Below, one piece after another: positions 27,885 through 33,036 of a DNA stretch of 33,036 nt. The notes under the pieces are model-generated. The model had not been told where the DNA came from. It worked only from the letters and a program-made list of their open reading frames with translations, and made no database searches. The DNA is from a virus, in the IMG/VR virus record IMGVR_UViG_3300042887_001618, positions 1 to 33,036 of that record; one strand, given 5' to 3'. Each line of letters opens with the position of its first letter. Position 1 is the first letter of the stretch. The position numbers and the translations under genes were made by a program.

Positions 27885-28664
27885 GCTCTTTGTTTATTAT
27901 GCGTTTTTGTTCATCAGCAATCTTGAAATAATTCATCCAGAACAATGTTTTCACATATGGCTGTTTTGTAATTCCTTCCACACTGCATCCCATCTCTCTT
28001 GATAATCTATGGATGATTCCTGTCCAGAGGAACCATTCTGAATCTTTAACTCTTGCTCCAGTATCATCCTCTCCATCATCATCCTCGCTGTCTGTATCCC
28101 CAAAATAGCGAGCCTCCGCTTGTCTAAGCTGTCCAAAAAAAAAGCGTAAAAATTCAAGAACTCATCACCAGGAAAATGCTCTCTGAATGTGAGATATCTT
28201 TTTTCATTAGGATTGAGCACTCGGCCTCTCTCATCCTCTTGGCAATATTCCATCCCATCCTCAACATACATGATTGACAATGGAGCCCAAGGATCAGCAC
28301 TGATGTCCTCAATCAATTTCAAGTCAATGATCTGACCTGTTGTGACATGGGCAAAGTTTTTCTCAAGCCTGTACTTTTGGCCCTTGATCTCAATGACCTC
28401 CTCTGGCTCTTTCTGTTGGTATTGGCTGATGATTGTAAAGATATGCTTGCTTGCCTCCATGATGGAATCAGGCACAGCCTTCTTGACTTTGTTCACTGGC
28501 AACCTGGAGAATATGCTCACAACTTGACAATGAAATTCAAGTATCTCTGTCAATGACCTCTCATTAATGGTTGATAATGTGTCACTTACCATCAACCACT
28601 TGTACATCATATCAGCTCCGCATTCCTTGATGCTTGCTGGCAATTTTATGTTGATATCTTTCAT
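27877..28664 (-). CDS. Tail assembly chaperone GT fusion made by -1 frameshift (about 262 residues)
   Basis: After a -1 slip on the run of nine T at 28135-28143, the second frame stays open for 85 codons and ends at 27877. The extension reads as a real protein: FGQLRQAEARYFG, then an acidic linker (SEDDDGEDDTGA), then EWFLWTGIIHRLSREMGC, then PYVKTLFWMNYFKIADEQ. No good start lies near the slip, and the frame's quality exceeds that of the zero-frame end. This is the classical gpG/gpGT layout of long-tailed phages, where the longer product recruits the tape measure. Frameshifting efficiency cannot be seen from sequence. Confidence 0.82.
27951..28664 (-). CDS. Tail assembly chaperone G (zero-frame product, 237 residues)
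   Basis: The start is the ATG at 28664, in an ATGA overlap with the large terminase stop; a TTG at 28718 would overlap the terminase by 58 bases. The protein opens MKDINIKLPASIKECGADMM, is helical in its first half, and carries IEIKGQKYRLEKNF and ITVQ-like strands in the middle (VTTGQIIDLKLIEDI, LSIMYVEDG). After the slippery run at residues 175-177 the zero frame continues for about 60 residues rich in M, R, Q and E. It is the abundant short partner of the frameshift product. Confidence 0.75.
   Translation of the reverse strand: MKDINIKLPASIKECGADMMYKWLMVSDTLSTINERSLTEILEFHCQVVSIFSRLPVNKVKKAVPDSIMEASKHIFTIISQYQQKEPEEVIEIKGQKYRLEKNFAHVTTGQIIDLKLIEDISADPWAPLSIMYVEDGMEYCQEDERGRVLNPNEKRYLTFREHFPGDEFLNFYAFFLDSLDKRRLAILGIQTARMMMERMILEQELKIQNGSSGQESSIDYQERWDAVWKELQNSHM
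28135..28143 (-). promoter_or_regulatory. Slippery sequence for -1 programmed frameshift (run of nine T)
   Basis: On the minus strand the gene reads GC followed by nine T and GG, so two Phe codons can slip back by one base (T TTT TTT). The following 85-codon open frame, conserved-looking protein in both frames and the position in a tail chaperone gene point to programmed frameshifting. I did not find an obvious strong pseudoknot by eye. Confidence 0.75.
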
Positions 28665-29863
28665 GCTCTGATCACTTGGTATCTGCCTTTGTTCTGTTGT
28701 GTCTTGCGACAATGCCAAGCAAGAGCCAAGCTCATCACACCATCATCATGCATCCCTATTGGAGCACTGTACTGAACAGCTCTTGTGTTGACGTTGTAAA
28801 TATAGGTAAAATTCTCGAGTTCATCCACAAGCCAGCTTTCATCCTGGAGAGATATCTCCATCTGCTCAAAGGCAATGGCAAGATCCTCAATGATGACTTG
28901 CTTGCTCTTGGATGTTGTTGTGAATGGCACAATCAAATTGCGGCACTTGTCTCTGAGCATCTCATGGAATATATCCCCTTGATTATTAACCTCAATCAAT
29001 GTTGTGGCCCTGTGCTTGTTGATGACATCAGCAACCTTGTCAATGATCTTGTTCCATTCATCATGCCTCCATCTGTTGACGTACACCTGTTGACCATCCT
29101 CATCCAATATGTTGAGCACAGTGTAGTCATCAGCTCGGCCAATGTCAAGGCCAGCATATCTCTTGGAACCTGGAGAGATTGGCTTGACACATTGAGCCAC
29201 ATTCTTGAATAAGCCAGATGCATTGTCAATGAACTCGGCAAGGTACTCTTGTTTGAATACATGATCAGGCAAGGACCTCCTCCTCTCATCAAGCTCCCTT
29301 GGATCAATCATCGGATTGTCATAACTTGAATAATGATGGTATGCATACCTCTCATCATAGTTGTGTTGCATACAGATCCTGTGGAAATGATTCTTGCCTT
29401 TTGGTGTTGAGATGAATATCACCTTCTTGCCCTTGACCATCACTGTTGCACTCAGGACCTCATCCCACAACTCTGGCCTGGTGAATGCCATCTCATCCAC
29501 AACCATGTAGTCAAAGGTGTTCCCTCTGATGTTGTCTGGTCTCTCACCAGAAAAGAACTCAATGGTTGATCCAAAACCACTGACCATCAGATCAGATCTG
29601 TTGAATGTGAACAGGTTGCTCTTGACAACAGCTCTCTCAAGATCTGCAAAAACTTTCTTTCCTTGTTTATATACTGGAGTTACCCAAGCAATGCGGCACC
29701 CTCTGTCATTGATGGCCCACCAAAGGAGCTGGTTGATTCCAAGCAAGGTCTTGCCAAACTGACGGCCAATGTTGAGAGCATAGTATTTCTCATGACCATA
29801 GTTGATGGCATCATGTATCTCTCTCTGTTTGTCATGTGGCTTGTACCCTTTGACTGTACTCAT
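28661..29863 (-). CDS. terL: Terminase large subunit
   Basis: A 400-residue packaging motor. ATPase: Walker A-like GRQFGKT (33-39), VTPVYKQGKK as the motif next to it (61-70), Walker B MVVDEMA (120-126) and coupling motif FISTPKG (150-156). Nuclease: GLDIGRADDY (238-247), IEVNNQGD (290-297) and HDDGVMSLAL near the end give three acidic positions of the RNase H-like fold. Length is normal for a minimal TerL. It overlaps the small subunit upstream and the chaperone gene downstream as ATGA. Packaging type (cos or headful) cannot be told from this alone; the circular permutation hint favours headful. Confidence 0.93.
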   Translation of the reverse strand: MSTVKGYKPHDKQREIHDAINYGHEKYYALNIGRQFGKTLLGINQLLWWAINDRGCRIAWVTPVYKQGKKVFADLERAVVKSNLFTFNRSDLMVSGFGSTIEFFSGERPDNIRGNTFDYMVVDEMAFTRPELWDEVLSATVMVKGKKVIFISTPKGKNHFHRICMQHNYDERYAYHHYSSYDNPMIDPRELDERRRSLPDHVFKQEYLAEFIDNASGLFKNVAQCVKPISPGSKRYAGLDIGRADDYTVLNILDEDGQQVYVNRWRHDEWNKIIDKVADVINKHRATTLIEVNNQGDIFHEMLRDKCRNLIVPFTTTSKSKQVIIEDLAIAFEQMEISLQDESWLVDELENFTYIYNVNTRAVQYSAPIGMHDDGVMSLALAWHCRKTQQNKGRYQVIRA

Positions 29864-30258
29864 TCAAAATCAAACTTGTCAACATCTCTTGTCTCAATCT
29901 GTTGACGGTCATGCATGCCAAGAAAATTCTTTCCGTAGAATATTCCCTTGCCTTCATTGGCAACAATGTGAATGCCAAGAGATTTAAAGTCCTCTTGTAT
30001 ATTTTTTATTGTGTCCCATAATGGATGTGTTTCATCATTTAGGGCTCTGTAATATTGACTCTTTTGATAAAATTCAAAGTCTTGCTTTCTCATCCATATC
30101 CTCAAGAAATGTCTGACATCTGGAATGACTCTGTCTTTGACTTCATGCACTCCAGAATTAACAACAACCTGTTTAGTTGCTGATTCACATTCATCAATAT
30201 ATTTCCAGGCTAATTCTCTGAGTTTCTCAATGTCAATATCTCTGTGTGTGTTTGACAT
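29860..30258 (-). CDS. terS: Terminase small subunit candidate
   Basis: A 132-residue, charged, helical protein directly before TerL with an ATGA overlap. The N-terminal helix (IEKLRELAWKYIDECE) and central basic-aromatic segment (VRHFLRIWMRKQDFEFYQ) fit DNA-recognition and oligomerisation parts of small terminases, and the C-terminal GKNFLGMHDRQQIETRDV may contact TerL. I recognise it mostly from position and style, as TerS sequences diverge quickly. A palindrome lies just upstream of its start. Confidence 0.7.
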   Translation of the reverse strand: MSNTHRDIDIEKLRELAWKYIDECESATKQVVVNSGVHEVKDRVIPDVRHFLRIWMRKQDFEFYQKSQYYRALNDETHPLWDTIKNIQEDFKSLGIHIVANEGKGIFYGKNFLGMHDRQQIETRDVDKFDFE

Positions 30259-30280
30259 AATTAGGCATGATTATATCTCT

Positions 30281-30300
30281 CTATTATGTAAATATAATAG
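30281..30300. promoter_or_regulatory. Palindrome CTATTAT-N6-ATAATAG upstream of the terminase genes
   Basis: A perfect 7-bp inverted repeat with a six-base spacer lies in the 47-base AT-rich gap before the terminase genes, the longest gap in this part of the genome. It could be an operator at a late promoter (TATAAT-like and AT-rich sequence surround it) or part of the packaging recognition region. Nothing further supports either. Confidence 0.4.
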
Positions 30301-30305
30301 ACAGA

Positions 30306-30485
30306 TTATTTATTATTATATAAGTTTGTTCTAATCTCTTGGAATTTGTTCTCCATCCATTGAGTATTGCACACTGCAAATCTCTGAGAGTTGTCAGGAA
30401 ATTCCTCAACGGCTTTATCATCTGACATGCATCTCTGGATAAACTCATCCTTTGTCTCTTGTGGTGTTGGTTGTGGTATTGGCAT
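30306..30485 (-). CDS. Small conserved phage protein (ETKDEFIQRCM type), 59 residues
   Basis: The proper start is the ATG at 30485, which shares one base with the amidotransferase stop (TAATG); the frame's TTG at 30494 is not needed. The product MPIPQPTPQETKDEFIQRCM, with a following VEEFPDNSQRFAVCNTQW, matches a short motif repeatedly found in Caudovirales as a small protein or at the end of head proteins (pattern DEFI-RCM...EF-D--QR-AVC---W). The two cysteines may bind zinc. Function unknown; its place before the terminase suits a head or packaging role. Confidence 0.7.
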   Translation of the reverse strand: MPIPQPTPQETKDEFIQRCMSDDKAVEEFPDNSQRFAVCNTQWMENKFQEIRTNLYNNK

Positions 30486-31555
30486 TATTTGCAATATTTG
30501 ATGTAAAACGTATATGGCACAACTTTGAGCTTTGCAAGTATCCAGATCAGTGATCTGTACTTTTTGAAATCATACTTGTCAAAGTTCTTTCTGTCCATCT
30601 TTCTGATTGATATCAGCTTCATGATTCTCTGCTCAACAGCTCCGAGCTTGGTTGTGTCGAATGTTGATGGCTTGTTGAATATAGCCATTGCCTCCTCTTT
30701 CTTGAGCTTGCCACTTCTCACTTGTGCTGAGAGATACACAATCCTCTTATCAATGCCGAACTTTACAGGCAAGAGATATGATCCGACAAACTCAGTATAA
30801 ACATTCTCACAATGCTTGCCTCCATAATCTTGCCAGTTGATGAATCTTTTCATCTCAGCCTCCATTGACTCACGGTCCCACTTGTAATGGAATGGCCTCA
30901 CATTCTTGATACCCACAAGAGCATAGAATAATTGGTCCTTGAATGTGAACAAAGGATAGTTGTTGAGCTCCAGTCCTGTGAATCTTGTATATACTGATCT
31001 GATGTACTTGGCATCCATATATGTCCATCCCTTTGGTGTTGATCCCTCTGTTCTGAAATCATGGCCATTGAGAATGTACTTGATGCCATACTTGTGAGCT
31101 GTGTCATACATCAGTTTGGTCATTGCAATGTCGTTTGGTATATCTGCATCAGGGAGTCCAGCCCAAAGGAATGCATCATTGAGCCTGTCGTATTCTGCCT
31201 TGTTGACTTGATATGTGATGCAATCAACTCCGAGCTTTTGGACCAGCTGAGTCATGTTGTGTGTTGCCTCTGGAGCATTCCAGTTGTTGTCAAAGTGAAT
31301 GACCAAGGGCTTGAGCCTCCAATGTCTGACCGCTGCATACAGCAATGTTGAGGAGTCCACACCTCCAGAGATTCCCATGATACAGTCATATTTCTTTTTT
31401 CTGCCATACCATCTGATGGATTCCAGGAGATTCTCCAGGGCTCCCGGTCCTGATGCTTGTCTCTCCAGCTCATCATGGAGATCACAATATTCACATTGAT
31501 GCTCTCCTATCTCTGCAAAGGAGTCATTAAATAAACAGCGTTGACATTCTTTCAT
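30485..31555 (-). CDS. N-acetyl sugar amidotransferase-like PP-loop ATPase (WbpG/PseA family)
   Basis: A 356-residue protein. Two CxxC pairs (C4/C7 and C21/C24) form an N-terminal zinc knuckle; SGGVDSS at 63-69 is the ATP pyrophosphatase PP-loop; VIHFDNNWN (about 84-92) and ILNGHDFRTEG follow as in the WbpG/PseA-type enzymes that amidate N-acetyl sugars of O-antigen or flagellin glycans. The ammonia-supplying partner (WbpH/HisH-like glutaminase) is not in the window, so it would use free ammonia or a host partner. Alternatives are tRNA or DNA modification by a related PP-loop enzyme. It follows two transferase genes in one coupled run (29-base overlap), which favours a sugar substrate. Confidence 0.78.
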   Translation of the reverse strand: MKECQRCLFNDSFAEIGEHQCEYCDLHDELERQASGPGALENLLESIRWYGRKKKYDCIMGISGGVDSSTLLYAAVRHWRLKPLVIHFDNNWNAPEATHNMTQLVQKLGVDCITYQVNKAEYDRLNDAFLWAGLPDADIPNDIAMTKLMYDTAHKYGIKYILNGHDFRTEGSTPKGWTYMDAKYIRSVYTRFTGLELNNYPLFTFKDQLFYALVGIKNVRPFHYKWDRESMEAEMKRFINWQDYGGKHCENVYTEFVGSYLLPVKFGIDKRIVYLSAQVRSGKLKKEEAMAIFNKPSTFDTTKLGAVEQRIMKLISIRKMDRKNFDKYDFKKYRSLIWILAKLKVVPYTFYIKYCK

Positions 31556-32267
31556 AATTCACAAATGTATGATAAATTTTTGATACTTCTTTATTACTAA
31601 ATTCTCTCAGAGAATACTCAAGCAAGATATTCTCACATATGTCATCCACTGAATGCCAGGAGATTGATGCTGGCAGATCACCATTGTATATTGACCTACG
31701 GCCCATGAGGCCCATCTCAATGTTGGTATTTGGGCAACCATCATGCGGAGTCAGTCTCAGATTAATGAAGCATTGAGAGTATACACTGACAAGCTCCTCT
31801 CTTGTGAACGTGTCATATCCAGCTCTGATGATTGGAATGTCAATCCTTTCCTTGATCTCATTGATCAGTTGTTGACCATAGAATTCTGGGCTGTTGCCAG
31901 AATACCAGAATATCTTGTCACCATTAGGCAGACATGGCCACATCTCTGGCTGAACAGCATTGAATGGATAAACAATGGCATCCACTCCCTTGCTCTCCAG
32001 TGTATCAGCCACTCTCTGAGATACAGCAATGTTCACAGCTGAATTGACTGTATCAACCCAGTCCTCTCTGAGATCCATGGCATCTGATCCAAACCAAATG
32101 ATTGTGGCTCCTCCAATGTGCTTTGAGAATAGGTTGAAATCCTCATCTCTGTACATACCCATAAATATTGCTGGAAAGAGAAAGTTGCTGTACGGCACCA
32201 GGTTGTATTTCTTAATCAGTCCTTGATCAAGTCCAGCAAGAGACTCTGAGATGTGTGCCTGATTCAT
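31527..32267 (-). CDS. Glycosyltransferase family 4-like protein
   Basis: A 246-residue protein that lacks a long N-terminal domain. The C-terminal segment LTPHDGCPNTNIEMGLMG (172-189) matches the donor-binding end of GT-B enzymes, where E-x-x-x-x-G (here NIEMGLMG) contacts the nucleotide-sugar. Earlier parts read as alternating strands and helices (GATIIWFGSDAMDL, GVDAIVYPFNAV, KIFWYSGNSPEFYG), as in GT4 proteins. At 246 residues it is shorter than most GT4 enzymes, so it may act with the neighbouring GT2-like protein. The start overlaps that gene as ATGA. Confidence 0.75.
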   Translation of the reverse strand: MNQAHISESLAGLDQGLIKKYNLVPYSNFLFPAIFMGMYRDEDFNLFSKHIGGATIIWFGSDAMDLREDWVDTVNSAVNIAVSQRVADTLESKGVDAIVYPFNAVQPEMWPCLPNGDKIFWYSGNSPEFYGQQLINEIKERIDIPIIRAGYDTFTREELVSVYSQCFINLRLTPHDGCPNTNIEMGLMGRRSIYNGDLPASISWHSVDDICENILLEYSLREFSNKEVSKIYHTFVNYERMSTLFI

Positions 32268-32962
32268 AGTGTGAATATTTCCTCAAAATTATTTTTTAAC
32301 AGCTCATTGTTCATATGTGTTGACTTGAGAGATCCTGACCAGTGATCAGAGAATTTATGCTTGTTGATCCACTTATCTGTGCTGATTGACAAGAGCCTGA
32401 TATCTTTCTCCTCATCCTTGATCACAGCCAGCTCCTCAATGAGTCTGATGGCCTTGAGATACATTGACCAATCAAGTCCTGATGACAGCCTTGGATCAAA
32501 TGGGCACCAGTTCATCTTGGTAAGGATATCAGATCTGAGCACTCTGCCAATGCCGATTGGCTCATATTGCCGTTGTCCTTTGGCATATCCTGGCCAATGG
32601 ACCAGCCTCACCTCATCAGATACATCTGCAAAGTGACAGCCAAGCATTCCAATGAATGGAAAGTCATTGATGGCATCAGACACAAGCTCAAGGTAATTAT
32701 CAGAGCACCAGTCAGAGGAGCCCATGAATATCACACCATCAGGAGAATAATTCTGGCAAGCCATGAATCCAGCATTCCACTTGTTGCCAAGAGGATCATT
32801 GCTGATTGGTATAAACTCAATGTTGAATTCCTCTGCTATCTGCATAGCTTCTTTCTCATGGCCGATAATTATCGGAATAACACCTTGCCTTATCAATCTG
32901 GAGATTGTTAGTCTGACAAGAGGAAAACGGCCAAAAACAGGGATTGGAGCACAAAGTTTCAT
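32264..32962 (-). CDS. Glycosyltransferase family 2-like protein (variant B, complete)
   Basis: A 232-residue protein with a Rossmann-like opening (MKLCAPIPVFGRFPLVRLTI, then GVIPIIIGHE), NDPLGNKWNAGF at 55-66 and MGSSDW at 80-85, the likely nucleotide-sugar/metal motif of a GT-A fold. RLSSGLDWSMYLKA near 160-172 lies where the GT2 acceptor base (often ED or xED) would be, so the catalytic residue is uncertain. It starts in an ATGA overlap with the HeH-protein gene and passes to the GT4-like gene in another. Residues between 31 and 126 differ from variant A at the left window end at about 19 positions. Confidence 0.78.
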   Translation of the reverse strand: MKLCAPIPVFGRFPLVRLTISRLIRQGVIPIIIGHEKEAMQIAEEFNIEFIPISNDPLGNKWNAGFMACQNYSPDGVIFMGSSDWCSDNYLELVSDAINDFPFIGMLGCHFADVSDEVRLVHWPGYAKGQRQYEPIGIGRVLRSDILTKMNWCPFDPRLSSGLDWSMYLKAIRLIEELAVIKDEEKDIRLLSISTDKWINKHKFSDHWSGSLKSTHMNNELLKNNFEEIFTL

Positions 32963-33036
32963 GAGAGGGCTTGTATTAAGTCTTGCTTGGTTGATGTGTT
33001 TGGCATGTTGATGCCTCTCCTCTTGGCCTCTGCCTT
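32451..33036. repeat. Right copy of the terminal repeat (variant B)
   Basis: Gapless partner of 1-586. The identity run that abuts the right window end is exactly 127 bases (32910-33036 against 460-586). 127 is the largest k-mer in common use in short-read assembly, which argues that the window end is an assembly-graph overlap rather than a biological terminus. Confidence 0.9.
32959..33036 (-). CDS. C-terminal end of the HeH/SAP-like protein gene, partial (second copy)
   Basis: The last 25 codons and stop of the 115-residue HeH protein (KAEAKRRGINM onward) are repeated here without change from 509-586. The gene is cut by the window end. On the circular map this is the same gene, not a duplicate. 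Confidence 0.85.
   Translation of the reverse strand, partial: KAEAKRRGINMPNTSTKQDLIQALS

Noticed and set aside
28661-28718. An 18-residue N-terminal extension of the chaperone gene
   Set aside because: It starts with TTG and would overlap the terminase by 58 bases; the ATG at 28664 makes a precise ATGA overlap.
32451-33036. True tandem duplication that joins the partial transferase in frame to the HeH tail through the shared word GCCTT at both window ends
   Set aside because: Joining the ends with a 5-base overlap would give an open 195-codon fusion, but the exact 127-base identity run at the right edge and the circular gene order are better explained by an assembly overlap of strain variants. 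It is kept only as a remote possibility.

Overview
The window looks like the near-complete genome of a tailed double-stranded DNA phage (long non-contractile tail, HK97-type head) infecting a member of the Bacteroidota, probably a flavobacterium-like host. The basis is family resemblance of the structural genes, Shine-Dalgarno-poor A-rich leaders, and a good TAnnTTTG-type (Bacteroidota sigma) promoter at 9208-9215. I see no integrase, repressor or excisionase, so a virulent lifestyle is the simpler reading. All genes but one lie on the minus strand and are tightly packed; many start/stop pairs overlap as ATGA, TAATG or TGATG, which I used to correct several start codons.

The first 586 bases and the last 586 bases align without gaps (offset 32450; about 45 mismatches, all between 105 and 459). 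The map is therefore best read as a circle (circularly permuted or terminally redundant genome) of about 32,450 bp, with two strain variants of one glycosyltransferase gene at the two ends.

Reading along the minus strand: an early promoter and operator region near 9200-9290 starts a replication block. It has a zinc-ribbon protein, several very small genes in overlapping frames, a DnaA-domain-IV-like DNA-binding protein, a cluster of 12-bp iterons (likely replication origin), a tiny CxxC protein and a 742-residue primase/helicase. Next comes a compositionally foreign cassette (about 3.85-5.35 kb) with short genes, a P-loop protein, structured spacers, a repeated leader and an oversized tRNA-Leu-like gene. 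Then follows a recombination block (VRR-NUC-like nuclease, ERF annealing protein, YqaJ-type exonuclease, DUF3127 OB-fold protein), an HTH protein, a sigma-like regulator, a membrane protein and a small HeH-domain protein.

Across the circle junction lies a sugar cassette: a GT2-like transferase, a GT4-like transferase and a WbpG/PseA-type PP-loop amidotransferase. It leads into the terminase subunits. Downstream come a tail assembly chaperone with an apparent programmed -1 frameshift on a run of nine T, a gp10-like protein, baseplate and fibre genes, the tape measure, a single plus-strand glycosyltransferase-like gene, protease, scaffold, major capsid, tail tube, portal and connectors. The lysis genes (membrane proteins and an M15 peptidase endolysin) end the series at a strong terminator at 9290-9318. 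The morphogenesis order is shuffled relative to the usual portal-protease-capsid-tail-tape order.

The most unusual points are: the iteron cluster beside a stand-alone DnaA domain IV protein; extreme CpG depletion in the phage core (no CG at all from 5239 to 6408), broken by CpG-bearing modules; the sugar cassette with strain-level variation; the tRNA-like gene; and the hidden frameshift and micro-genes.
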